DNA from: Bidens hawaiensis | Lineage: Eukaryota > Streptophyta > Magnoliopsida > Asterales > Asteraceae | DNA: 64,000 nucleotides | Direction of reading: 5' to 3' | Assembly: GCA_021521415.1 (NCBI GenBank) | Contig: JAIQDT010005836.1 | Location: forward strand, 121,048-185,047 | Shown here: positions 45,669-56,450 of the stretch, piece by piece | Position numbering within the stretch: position 1 is the first letter of the stretch | How the letters are laid out: each line of letters begins with the position of its first letter | Program-made: the position numbers and the translations under genes | The notes under the pieces: model-generated | The model's input: the letters and a program-made list of their open reading frames with translations, nothing else | Database searches by the model: none | Told to the model about the DNA's origin: nothing

Positions 45669-46694
45669 ATGGAAGATAGTAAGGAACTTATATCCTTAAT
45701 CAAACTATGGTTCATTGCCATCACTTCCATCCTATACTGCTACTTCATTTCGGCTCGGATCTCCCACGGCATCCCAAGGTTACTCTCTCTTCTCCCCGTC
45801 ATCATCGTCTTCTCAATCCTCCCACTACCAATCTCTAACGTCCATCTCGCCTTCCCAGCGTTCTTTTTCCTCGTATGGCTAGATGACTTCAAGCTACTAC
45901 TCTTTGCCTACAACCGCGGCCCTTTATCTTCCACTCCGCGGTTACCAATCCTCACATTCATCTCCATTTCTTTGCTTCCAATCAATCATAAACAATCTAA
46001 CAACAAAATCATAAATCCATTTCCATTTTCATTGCCTAGACCGATTATGTTATCGATTAAGGCGGCTATTCTCATTATAATTGTACATGTTTATAAATAC
46101 AAAGATAACCTACATTGGTCTATGGTTATACCTATTTACTTTTCACATATGTACATCGGTTACGAGCTAGGGTTTGTGGTCACTACAATATTTGCTAAGG
46201 TCCTTCTAGGATTCGGCTTCGAGATTGAACCACAGTTTAATGAACCTTACCTAGCTACATCACTCCAGGACTTCTGGGGCCGTCGTTGGAACCTTGTGTC
46301 ATCGAGCATTCTTCGGTCTAGTGTGTATAATCCAATTCGAGCAATCTCGACACCAAGTCTAGGTAAATTTTGGAGCCAACAATTAGGGATAGTCATGACT
46401 TTTGTGGTGTCCGGGCTAATGCATGAGTTGATGTACTTTTATTTAATGCGTGTTCAGCCGACGTGGGAGGTGACGTGGTTTTATATAGTAAACGGTGTGT
46501 TTACGGCTGCTGAGGTGGCTACTAAGAAAGCGGCTAACGACAGGTTTCGGTTGCATAGAGTGGTGTCTGGAATGCTTACATTGGTGTTTTTGGTTGTGAC
46601 TGGTGCTTTGTTACATTTTGTGCAACCTATAAAGCATGGGGTGGATGTGAAGATTATAAATGAATCTTCAATACTATTAAAAATGTTTAAATGA
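45669..46694 (+). CDS. Wax ester synthase (long-chain-alcohol O-fatty-acyltransferase)
   Basis: A 341-residue intronless protein of the plant jojoba-type wax synthase family. It joins fatty acyl-CoA to long-chain alcohols to make wax esters in the ER membrane. About eight hydrophobic segments run from residue 10 to 320. Family motifs are present: the early FLVWLDDFKLLLFA (67-80), EPYLATSLQDFWGRRWN (192-208) and SGLMHEL (248-254) with H252 as the expected catalytic histidine of MBOAT-type enzymes. Length is normal (about 340-350). Start chosen at the first ATG behind the TATA box; no upstream in-frame ATG improves it. No frameshift or missing motif, so likely functional. It stands alone between transposons. 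Substrate and tissue cannot be read from sequence. Confidence 0.93.
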   Translation: MEDSKELISLIKLWFIAITSILYCYFISARISHGIPRLLSLLPVIIVFSILPLPISNVHLAFPAFFFLVWLDDFKLLLFAYNRGPLSSTPRLPILTFISISLLPINHKQSNNKIINPFPFSLPRPIMLSIKAAILIIIVHVYKYKDNLHWSMVIPIYFSHMYIGYELGFVVTTIFAKVLLGFGFEIEPQFNEPYLATSLQDFWGRRWNLVSSSILRSSVYNPIRAISTPSLGKFWSQQLGIVMTFVVSGLMHELMYFYLMRVQPTWEVTWFYIVNGVFTAAEVATKKAANDRFRLHRVVSGMLTLVFLVVTGALLHFVQPIKHGVDVKIINESSILLKMFK

Positions 46695-47029
46695 GTGAAA
46701 ATGTGATAAGTGTATATTATATTGTTATTATATGTAGGAAGTAATTATATTTATCAAGCAAATTGCTTAGAAAAAAGGGTTATGTACGTGTTTGTAATAA
46801 TATTAATGTAGGTTTAAGCTTTGTTGAAACCGGTTAACAATCGATTTCAAAACACTCCGAAACTTTTCCTCGAAAACCGGTTCCTAAACCGAGCAGGTTC
46901 AAGGCAAACTGGTTTTGACTTGTTTCGGCTCGATCCGATTTGATTTTAAACTGATCTAACTTTGGACTAAATCAGGTTTTATGCACGGATGCACCTAGAG
47001 ATGCACAAATCGGGTTTTTTAAATACCCA

Positions 47030-47560
47030 GTTTATGGTATGGAACCGGGTTCGGGTATGACCGGGTAATAGAAAATCGGGTATTGGCAATAACCAGGTCG
47101 GGTCCGGGTATTGTCTCTAAAAATCATACCCTATGCATCGGGTTCGGGTCAGGTACAGAACCGGATATATGAATACCCTATTTTCGGTATTGGAAAACCC
47201 TGTTTTCAGGGTTTTTTTTGGCTATTTTACGGGTATTTTTTGGGTATAGATTTGATTTTTTAGGGGTTACACATTTAGGGGTACTTTTCAGGTATTTTTC
47301 GGGCATAGATCGGGTATTTGTAAAACATAGTTTCGGGTATTGGAAAAGCATGGTTCTTGGTATGGAACCGGTTCCGTTTTACGGGTATTACCGGGTATAA
47401 ATCGGGTCCGGTTCCGGGTACGGGTTTTGATACTGAAATGCATATCCTGTATGTACCCTACAAGTAGGGTCGAGTACAGTTTCGGCATTAAAATCCCCGG
47501 TATAAAAGAATTGGTTTCAGATATATTTTTTTCGGGTCCGGTTTCGAGTTTGGGTTTTCT
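47030..47560. repeat. CGGGTA-rich degenerate repeat downstream of the wax synthase
   Basis: Dozens of GGGTAT/CGGGT words over 500 bases. It resembles the CGGGT-rich parts at 0.4, 48.5 and 55.7 kb. No coding signal; the open frames are composition-driven. Confidence 0.6.
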
Positions 47561-47589
47561 GTGCACATCTTGATGCACCTCTATCTTAA

Positions 47590-49640
47590 ACTCTTAAAAG
47601 TACTTGAATTGCATATTTATTATTTAGTGGTGTTGAAGTGTGAAACTGTGGGCCGCACGATAGGCCCAATAAACTTAAACTACAAAGACATAGTCTTATA
47701 ATCCACTACAACAACTTTTGTATGGACTAACAGAAATCCATCACACCTCATTATTTCATCAATAATATTGTAAAGATCAACACAACTTCAGGTTTCTATG
47801 TTTCTATAGTTAGCATGTTTGAAAAATCATGGTAGGGGTGCATTGTTGGTGATTGAGATTTTGTTATGCTTAGATGCTATCACTTATCAAGCATGAGATG
47901 CACTCTTCAACAACTAGCATAAGTAGAGGTATATTTCAAAAGATGTCTTGTTGACAACATTGATAGTTATACCTCTTGTATTTCACACACACATATACGG
48001 AGTATAACTTTTCGCTAGAAAACGGAAAAGAAAAAAGGAAAAAAAAAACGCTAAATAAGCAATCTAGTCTCGACGATGTCCAATTCAACTCAATGATGGA
48101 TGAAAAAAATCCTTTCAATGTAATTTTCAGCTTAACTCTTGAAATAATCAAGTTAAAAGAGACCATCATCTGATAGCAGATAGCTTGACTAGTCTTTTTC
48201 GTCGGTTCATTTTTTTTTTCAGTATATAATGTTGAGATAGAATCAACAGTTTAAAACAAATAACATTAATAGGTTTCGTTAATAAATTTTGGTTGAGTTT
48301 GATCAGAAAATATTAACACTTTTTAGATTTAACCAATGATCAAGGCAAAATCTTACAAATTCGACATGTTTTTGTGTTCGAACATGAATTTGATAATGTT
48401 TAACTTGATGGACCATGGATCAAGTTTAATCCGGATGACTAGATAATATCACAAATCATTCGAACCCTTGTATGAAACTAGGGGTGATAATCTTGACCAA
48501 AACCCTTTTAAATGAGTCAATTTGAGTTGTTTTAAAAGTTAAATGAGTTGGTTTGGGTAAAAGGTTTTAACTAAATGGGTCAAAATGAGTCATTTGAAAT
48601 TTCATTCTTTTATTTTCGGGTCAAAATGGGTCGACAATTCAAAGAAATTGGTCGATGTCGGTTAGTGTCCTAAGGAAATGTGACAGGTTTCGGATCGGAA
48701 CGGGTTTTCGTACAAGACAGGTTTCGGCACGAAACGGGTTTTAGATTGGAACGGGTTCGGTTCGGGTTTCAAGCCAACACGAGTTTTCACCCGTAACGTG
48801 TTGGGTTTTGGTTTCTTTTGTTTCTTTCTGGTCGATTCCGGGCTCGTTTTTGTTCGTTTTTTCAGTTTTGTTATTGTTCGGTTTGAATTCTTTTAACTTC
48901 GTTTTTGATTGATTTTTTCAATTTCGATTGATGTGGTCCGGTTTTGGCTTTTTGTTTCATTTTCGTCAATTCTTTCGGTTTCGGTTCGATTCTAGTTGAG
49001 TTTTTTTTTTGTTTTTTTATGGAACGAATACAACGTAGGAAATATTTTAGCGTTTTTACTTTTTTTGTTTATGATCTATATTTTGAGTTATGATTTTTTT
49101 TTATTATTAATTTTGAATATATTTTTAAGGGTTATTGATCTTAATTGAAAACCCCTCAAAAAAATAATAAAAAAAATCATAACTTAAAATATAAATAAAA
49201 AACGAAAAATCTAAAAAAACTAAAATGTTTCCGCCGTTATTCACGTTAAAAAAAAACACTCAAAACCCGGTTCGACCCTAACCTATTTCGACCCAAACCA
49301 AAACAACCCTTTTTTTAATTGACTCGTTTTGATCCAAACCCATTCTGACTCATACCCATTTTGACTCATGACTCATTTCAACCCATGACTCGTTCGACCC
49401 AACCCAACCCATTTGCCACCTCTATATGAAACTCAAGCTAGTGAAGTTAATATCATAGTGTAAGCAAGTTATAAATAGGGGGTGTAATATGGAAATAGAT
49501 CTAAGTACAAGGGTATAATTTACAATCAACAATGTTAAAAAGAAAAACGTGTCACATGAAAAAGACCAAAGTCACTATGTTTTCTTCAAACAAACCGCGC
49601 TAAAGAGGTACAACCACCTATGACGTGTTTTAGGTACACA
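47590..49640. repeat. Older duplicated segment, copy with MITE insertion
   Basis: Blocks shared in order with 52,785-54,000: AAAAGTACTTG, GTGGGCCG.AC, TCAAGTTTAATCC, then after the MITE GGGTGTAAT.., AAGTACAAGGG.ATAATTT, and GTTTTCTTCAAACAAAC followed by GCGCTAAA. Identity perhaps 75-80%. The homologous segment has no MULE-like MITE, giving an approximate empty site. Confidence 0.65.
48480..49424. mobile_element. MULE-type MITE with 9-bp target duplication
   Basis: The element starts AGGGGTGATAAT and ends TTTGCCACCTCTA, flanked by TATGAAACT at 48,471-48,479 and 49,425-49,433. Subterminal regions hold complementary GGGTCAAAATG.GTC / GACTCATTTCAACCC words over a few hundred bases. A 9-bp duplication and long degenerate inverted ends fit Mutator-like elements. 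No transposase. The paralog at about 53,830 lacks it. Confidence 0.8.
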
Positions 49641-49654
49641 CAAAGTCAAAACAA

Positions 49655-50050
49655 AATTAGAACATCCTCAGTCTGTCTCCCTATAATTATGTGATTGATT
49701 TTGTAAATTATTTGGTAAGATTATAAGTGTTTGTGAGTAAATCAGAAGACAAAAAAATGTTTTACGAATAATCTAAATTTGGGGTTTCAATGCTCTTACA
49801 GTATAATTTGTTAATATTTTTTTAAAGTGATTGTGATGGACGAGAGAGAGGATAATGATAGATGTATAAAATGTATTTATTTTATTGTAATGAAGGGCGG
49901 AAAAGATAGTGATTTTAATGTAATTATACGGATATGATAGGGAATAGGTTAGATGAGAGGTGTGTTGATGGGGCTAAAAGGGTTAGATGAGAAGCATGGT
50001 GTATTTGGAGATAATGGTGGTGAACGAGATTCAGATTCAGGAGGTATTTA
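49655..50050. other. MITE-like or unclassified AT-rich DNA
   Basis: Starts AGAACATCCTCAGTCTGTCTCC and ends near a TTTGGAGATAATGG word, somewhat like the GAGCATTCTCATTCC family of the 61.6-kb array. The inverted ends are poor. I record it only as a possible relic. Confidence 0.25.
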
Positions 50051-50519
50051 GAGTTGGTACTCGGACTTTTTAAAAGTATATGGACTCAAAAAATATTGGA
50101 TGAGAGTGTTTGTAGAATTGTGGAAAAAATGAATTTTAAAATTTAAAAAAAAATTGAAAGGTTAATGTCAATTTATTTATTTATTTTTTTAAAATTTATC
50201 TATGCTTTTTCTTTAAATCCTGTAATTTTTCTAATTAGAATGATTTTTATCTTATGTTATGTTCTTTTCATTTGAAAAACATTTAAAATTTAGTTTTTTA
50301 AATATAAAATGATTGAAAGATGAATTATGGTGAAACATGAACCTTTTGGAGGCATAATAATGTGACTCTGATGTAAAGGAGAGAGGACGAGAAAGATTGT
50401 TAGGAGTAAGGACACTCCTCCCATCATAATGATGCTTACGAGATAACGAGAACTGCTTTGGAGGGTCCGAATAATAAGTGGGCTTGGTGTTTGGAGGCTG
50501 ATGGGTACTTTTCATCTAG

Positions 50520-51178
50520 GTCTTGTCGACACTAATGTCGGAATAATACAATTGAGCAATCCGCCTTTGTATAGTCGGGTATCGACAAAAATCAACCTCT
50601 TCGGTTGGAAGGCGGAAATGGGGTGAACTGCTACATTGGATATACTCTATAAAATGAAGGTTACAAACGGAATAAATTGGTGCCCATTATGTGAAAGTGA
50701 AAAGCAATCGGCAGAACATATCCTACTATCTTGTTATGTCGCCTCGGTAATATGACAGTGTGTTAATAGTTAGTGTGGCATTCTCCCAATGTATGAGTGA
50801 GATTAGAGATATTTTCAAAATCCATCTCATTGGTGTGCACGAAAAGATTAAAAGGAAAGCAATTCAATCGGTCATTATCATGACATGTTTATTAATTTAA
50901 AAGGCAAGAAATAAAGCTATGTTTGATAATAAAAGAGTATCCATCAATAAAATCAAGAAAGACATTATAAGATTTAGTTTTCTTTGGATGAAGAATATAG
51001 GGAAATTAACCGAGGTAGATTTACTAGATTGGAATAGTTGGTGTTCTTTTCATTTCGTCACGAAAGTGTAATAGGAGGTATGTATATCAGGGTGTAATCA
51101 TGTATTACAGTTTAGCTTTTTGACAGTGTTGTTGTTTCATTAATAAAATTGGCCGTTCAATGAAATAAAAAAAAAAAT
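50520..51178 (+). pseudogene. LINE (L1-type) 3' end with RT zinc-binding domain remnant
   Basis: The plus strand reads STKINLFGWKAEMG, a frameshift, then INWCPLCESEKQSAEHILLSCYVAS. This has the CPLC...E...H...C pattern of the zinc-binding domain at the end of plant LINE reverse transcriptases. Further downstream come a WNSWCSFHFVTKV-like tail and an A-rich 3' end (51,165-51,178), as expected for a polyadenylated LINE copy. 5' truncated and broken. Confidence 0.75.
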
Positions 51179-51503
51179 AATTCCCAAATCACCCTAATGT
51201 TTTTTTAGTGTGACAACTGGTGACAAGAAAGTGATTACAATTTGCACTTTATTTTTAGTCAAAATAAAGAAGTTTAAGAAAGTCAAAACTACATGACTAA
51301 CCATGCCATTATCTATCTTAAGTCTTCAAACGAAATAATCACTTTGAAAATCACATCCAAATAACATTGCCTCAATTTGTTAAGTTTCCCAAAAAAACAT
51401 GAAAATATGAACAACTAAAACGCAAATCAGACTAAAGAACCTAATAACACAAAATACAATAAACTTAAGAAACAAACATGATACAACCAAAGTTCTTGAC
51501 TTC

Positions 51504-51617
51504 TTTCTTAGTTATCTTTCATTATATCGTAACACATCATTATTTATCATAAATAGTAAAAAAAAAGGATATATAAAATAATGATGTGTTACGATATAAT
51601 GAACGGAAACTAAGAAA
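51504..51617. repeat. Near-perfect hairpin
   Basis: The arms at 51,518-51,545 and 51,576-51,603 are perfect 28-base inverted repeats (core CATTATATCGTAACACATCA) with a 30-base loop. The match continues outward with few mismatches to about 51,504 and 51,617 (TTTCTTAGTT / AACTAAGAAA). It could be a small fold-back MITE or a precursor-like hairpin. Confidence 0.85.
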
Positions 51618-52116
51618 ACCATTTAAACCAACGACTCTAGACTAGGTTAGGTTTTATAGTTTATTTTTTTTATTAGTATCTTAGATCAATTAGATTTGTT
51701 CATATAAAAAGGTCCCAAAAAGATTTATAGGTTAGTGCTAATAAGAAATGTAGTATAAGTGATTTTTTTTAAAGTAATTAAATGTTTCATTTCCATAAAA
51801 AAAGAACTTTATATAGATTTAGAAGTATGTTTAGAGAGTTTAGTAGGTATTTGAAACTAAAATAAGTTACATGAAAGATATTAGACTGCATGTTATGGAG
51901 AAGAGCATGTTGCACCCTCTTATTCAAATGGATGTTGTGGATTAGGTTGTAGGGAGTGGGCGATTAACGCCCTATTTTTGGCTCCCATTCTACCGTTACT
52001 TTGGTGGCGAGCAAATTGGAATTCACCTTGACGCCAAAAGGATTGATAACATGATGGCATGTATGACGCCCCAAATCAACCACAACACTTAAGCTAATAA
52101 GTTATTACACACTTTG

Positions 52117-52315
52117 GGGCTGTTTGTTTACATCTGAATGAAATTATTCAAATGGAAACATATGATTCATTCATACTTCAGACTGTTTGATTCCAGACAA
52201 AAAAACATCTGAATAGTTAAAATTGGGTCTGAATCATTCAAACTCACATGTTGCTCAATGGAACAGAGAATTATTCAGATATGACTCATTTAGATCTGAA
52301 TGAACCAAACAGCCC
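52117..52315. mobile_element. 199-bp MITE with GGGCTGTTTG ends
   Basis: The left end GGGCTGTTTGTTTACATCTG mirrors the right end CAGATCTAAATGA/AACCAAACAGCCC. ATCTGAATGA words lie near both ends and inside. No clear target duplication, so the superfamily is uncertain (hAT-like ends). Confidence 0.7.
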
Positions 52316-52325
52316 GTTACTCTTA

Positions 52326-52757
52326 CACTATGTTCCAGAGTCTCATTTAACGAGGGGAGGGGAGGGGAAGGAAATTAGGAGAGAAAAGAAAGGAGACGAA
52401 AAGTTTATTTTTGTGTTCCCGAGTTTAATGAGAAGGAAAGGAAAATCAAGGAATTTACATATTACATGTGTTCCCGAGTTGAGAGGAAAAGAAAAGAAAG
52501 TTATAGTTTTACTATCATACCCTTTAAATAAAACTAAAATAAAATTAGTTTTAAGGGTAATTTAGTAATTGAAAAGATTTTCTCTTCTAATCTCTCCAAT
52601 TTGGGAGGATGAATATATGTTCAAATTTTCTAGTATTTTCCCTCCCCTCCCCTCCCCTCCAATTCTCTCCTTAAAAAATATCTGAAACATGATATTTTAA
52701 CACTTTCTCCTCCTTTCCTTCCCCTCCTATCTTTAAATGAGACTCGGGAACACACTG
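52326..52757. mobile_element. Tourist-like MITE with TTA target duplication
   Basis: The ends CACTATGTTCC and (reverse) CAGTGTGTTCCCGAG continue with a shared GAGTCTCATTTAA. TTA lies on both sides (52,323-52,325 and 52,758-52,760), as in PIF/Harbinger elements. Subterminal purine-rich GAGGGGAGGGG and CCCTCCCCTCCC runs pair. A GTGTTCCCGAGTT word occurs twice inside (about 52,413 and 52,469). Confidence 0.75.
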
Positions 52758-52784
52758 TTAATAAAATATAATCTAAATTGCCGT

Positions 52785-54000
52785 GTAAAAGTACTTGCAT
52801 TGACTATTTAATCGTGTGGGCCGAACAGAAAGCCTAATAACTACAAACACAACCGATAGGATATAGATCACGTCATAAACGAGTCAAAATGTGAAGTGTG
52901 AAAACACAACCGCTAAGGTTTTAAAAATGTTAATTTCAGTCCTTTTAGTTTTTCTTTCTTTACTTACAAAGGTTTCTATAAAACAATACTTGATTTCACC
53001 ATAATACCTGGAATCAGTGGCAAAGTACAGTGAGGGCCACGGGTCCTCTCCCTTATATTTTAGCGCAGTAGTGTAAATTTACCCGTTTTTCGTTCGAATA
53101 TTTTTATATGTAGTATAAATTTACTCGTTTCGGTCTGAAAAGTTGACCCCCCCACACACACAACGTTCTCTTCCAAACTTCGACACTGCCAGGAATCCAG
53201 GAAGATTTCTAATCTTGGCTTCATTAGGAATTTAGGATACACTTTCTTGTAAATATAATTTAATGTGAATTTTTTTAAAGTTTTAAATAATAGTAATAAT
53301 TAAATATAAAACAATGATATTTAGTGAAGGTTAAAATGGATCAATGTAAAAGAAACTAGAAAAAGAGCACTCGAGATAAAAGAATATGGGTATGTTCGGC
53401 AGGAAGTTGTTATGAGCTTTTAGAAACTTCTAGCTTCAAACTTTTAAGAAAAAACTTCTATTTAATTAAAAGTTTTGTTTGGTTCAAAGAGCTTGAAGCT
53501 TTTAGGTCAGAAGAAAAACCTTAAAGCTTAAAGCTTCAACTAGTAGCGTTTAGAAAGAGCTACAAGCTTTTAGTATTTTAATTTACTTAAATAACCTTCC
53601 AAAATAACTGTATTTACTATTATTGTTTTTAGTTATGCCAATTTTAGTAATTATATACGTTTTATTAAAAGTTCCAGCTACTCTGTCAAACATCTAAATA
53701 TATCTAAAAAACTACAGCTATCATCTTTAAGCCACCAGTTTCCAGCTATAGATGCACAATCGCATGTAAGATAAAGTAAATCACTTAGCTTTTTGGGATA
53801 AATGTTAATCAAGTTTAATCCAAATCACTAAATAATGTTAAAAAAATTATAAAGAGAGGGTGTAATGAAGAAATATATATAAAGTACAAGGGCATAATTT
53901 TACAATCAATAATACTAATAAATAAAAGTGACTTGACCAAGGTCACTATCTATGTTTTCTTCAAACAAACGCGCTAAAATCGGTCAACGCAGGAGGCGAG
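52785..54000. repeat. Older duplicated segment, copy without the MULE MITE
   Basis: Counterpart of 47,590-49,640 (see there). It includes its own insertions: an AGGGCCACGGGTCC...TTGACCCCCCCAC block at 53,020-53,155, resembling the end of the 810-bp repeat unit at 62.3 kb, and a GCTTTTAGAAACTTC-rich stretch. Confidence 0.6.
53393..53760. mobile_element. Possible TIR element relic (AGCTTTTAG-rich)
   Basis: Begins GGGTATGTTCGGCAGGAAGT with many AAGCTT/AGCTTTTAG palindromic words. The right end around 53,690-53,755 has CAGCTA.TCTGTCAAACA words but no clean inverted terminus. Low confidence. Confidence 0.35.
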
Positions 54001-54067
54001 TATACACCACACAAAAACATCCAAAGTATACAATATACTAAACTTAATTATTATTATTATAATATTA

Positions 54068-54094
54068 TTAGCCTTTATCCCACGTATTACGTGG
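54068..54094 (-). mobile_element. Helitron 3' terminus
   Basis: The minus strand hairpin CCACGT/ACGTGG with loop AAT (54,080-54,094) is followed 8 bases later by CTAA and T. The adjoining 54,360-54,500 shares a GAGATGTTATAA...ATCTGGGTTTGGTGAGACCC block with 6,320-6,370, linking it to the sequence near the Helitron-captured region at 6 kb. Confidence 0.55.
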
Positions 54095-54599
54095 CTTGTT
54101 TACGGTATTTGTTTTGAATATTTATATAATTTTTAAAGTTTAATTTTATTTATTATACAGAAGTTAATAATATACTTGGTATTTGATAAGAAAGAGTTTC
54201 ATAAATAAATGAGATGTTATAACCTGGTTTAAAATATATTTGGGTTTGGTGAGTCATTACCCGCTTAATTTTTTTACTATAAATTGTTTTTTTAATTATA
54301 AATAATTATATCTTTTTTTTAAAGAAATCATATATCAATTTTTAGTATATCCCTATTTTATAGAATTTTCATATCAAATATTTGGTGAGATTAGTTTTTA
54401 ATTTAATGAGATGTTATAACCCGTTTAAGGAATATCTGGGTTTGGTGAGACCCATGCCCGTGAATTCAGGTCAAATGCATGAGAACTCTTCATTTACAAA
54501 TAACGTAATCTGATGACTTGAGAGAATATAAGAGGTAACCAAAAAGCTTTTAAAGACTTTGTTTATATATATTATAGATTATTATTTTACCATTTTAGG

Positions 54600-55260
54600 G
54601 TCTAACAAAGGATAGATAAGAGAGTTTAAAATACTAATAATAGTAATGCATCAACAAATATAGTAATAATAATTGTATTGTATAGTTAATATATGATGAT
54701 TTTAAATAAATTATAAATTGGCTTAATTCAAATTAATTATGACCTTTATGTGTAGAATGTCAAACCTACTTTTGTTGTATATCTATTATTTTAATTATTA
54801 TTTTAATAAGGCAAAAAGTTGAGAGGAGTATATCGTTTAATAACTATAAGACTGTAACTCGCTCGTATTTTACTCACTAAACTTTTTATGTAATTTTAAC
54901 TCGAGCTAGTTGACTCGTATGAATTCGTAAGCCAGGTTCCAACTAAAAGCAGCTCACTCGAATAAATTCTCATCCAACATATAAAATCATCGAGCAACGA
55001 CCTTACCTAATAAAAAATTTACCTGACCTAATTCACTAAAAATAATAATATATATAATTTATTCCCACATATATATACAATCTTCATATTAAAAACATTT
55101 TTGTGCTCACTAAAAGTTATTCTTAAGAGTTAAGGATATATAAATAAAAATATTTTAAACCTTATAAAACTTGATGCTATAAATACCAATATTAAATAAA
55201 TTTAAAAACAATATTCCTAATTTTAAAAACTAGTTTTTAATATTAAAAGTACAAAATTCT
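54600..55260. other. AT-rich upstream region of the GRAS gene, no gene seen
   Basis: Low-complexity AT-rich DNA with no recognisable TE ends or exons. Confidence 0.5.
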
Positions 55261-55264
55261 TGGC

Positions 55265-55272
55265 TATAAATA
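55265..55272 (+). promoter_or_regulatory. TATA box of the GRAS gene
   Basis: TATAAATA about 140 bases upstream of the donor of the predicted 5'UTR intron, placing transcription start near 55,297. Confidence 0.6.
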
Positions 55273-55411
55273 GTAGAGCACTTCATTTGAAGGCATCATA
55301 GAAACAACAGATATTATTATTATTATACTTGTGTTTTTCTTTCTAGTACCAAAACACTTATCTTGAAATCTATTGAACAAGAAGTCAATATTATCTTCAA
55401 ACATTGAAAAG

Positions 55412-56443
55412 GTATGTTACATCTTCTAAGTCATATTTGATATTAATATCAAGTTAAGAAAAAAAAAGTTAGTTTATTATGGTTATGTTATCTTTGTATA
55501 TGATTTATGAAACATAAGCAGTAATATTAATATGAATATGAATATGAACTCTGTTATTCCAGATTTGTGTTGATTTGATCTTGGATGTATTGAAATGATG
55601 TGTGATTAGTAATTGATGAAATTGGTTGTGATTTTTAAGTTTGTGTTTAGGACTAGCAAATGGGTTGGGTACTCGGGTTTGGGTCGGAATGGGTTGATTC
55701 AAAAAGGGTTATTTTGGTTCGGGTCGGGATATGTTCGGGTTGAAAGGGGTCAGGTCAGAACGGGTTTCAGGTTACCACGGGCTCGGACCATGGGTTAGAA
55801 CGGGTCGATTAAAAAAAGTGTTGTTTTGGTTCTAGTCAGAAGGCTCAGTAAGTTGGGGAAAACCGAGCTGGCTCGAGCTGAAATATTGAGCTTGAGCTCG
55901 GTTTGGTTTTAAACCGAGCTGGCTTGGTTTGGCTCAATTTCCTAAAAACTAACGAGCAAGCGAGCCAAACCGAGCTAACCCGGCTCGTTATGAGCCTAGC
56001 TAAGTACAGTTTCTTAGCTCGCTTTCGAACCGATCCGGCTCGTCTCGGCTCAGTTTCAATCCGAGCCATATCGAGCGAGCTTTTTTCGAGTTAAATCCGA
56101 GCGATCTCCAAGCTTCGAGCTTTTTGAACAGCCCTAAGGGTTGGGACATAACGACTATTGGGTTACTGCGGGTTTGGGTCACGGGTCGATTAAATAAAAA
56201 GATATTCTGGTTCGGTCGAAAGGGGTCGGGTCGGTACGGATTTCAGGTCAAAACGGGTTGGTTTAAAAACGATTTTTTTGGTTTTGAAATTATTGTGCAT
56301 TTCAGCTTTGCTTTTGGTTTATGACACCAGTTACGCGTGTTTATATGCCGGTTACGTGCGTATCGGTTCAGTTACGCGTACGGTCTTAGCACGAGTTGTA
56401 TCAATTTTATGCTTTAATCTTACATATTATTGTTAAACAACAG
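55412..56443 (+). other. Predicted 5'UTR intron of the GRAS gene
   Basis: Donor GAAAAG|GTATGT at 55,411/55,412 and acceptor AACAACAG|AATTCAA at 56,443/56,444, eight bases before the ATG. The intron is about 1,032 bases and mostly repeat debris: a CGGGT-rich part (55,650-55,800), a GAGCTCGG/CCGAGC-rich part ending TTTTTGAACAGCCCTAA (55,840-56,140) and another CGGGT part. Inferred from splice motifs only. Confidence 0.6.
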
Positions 56444-56450
56444 AATTCAA

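Noticed and set aside
51957..51972. GGGCGATTAACGCCC palindrome as a regulatory site
   Set aside because: Short, next to no gene, and probably part of an unrecognised MITE; no support for a function.
56430..56450. Upstream start for the GRAS protein (seven extra residues)
   Set aside because: The codon at 56,430 is TTG and lies in the predicted intron before the acceptor CAG; the first ATG is 56,451.
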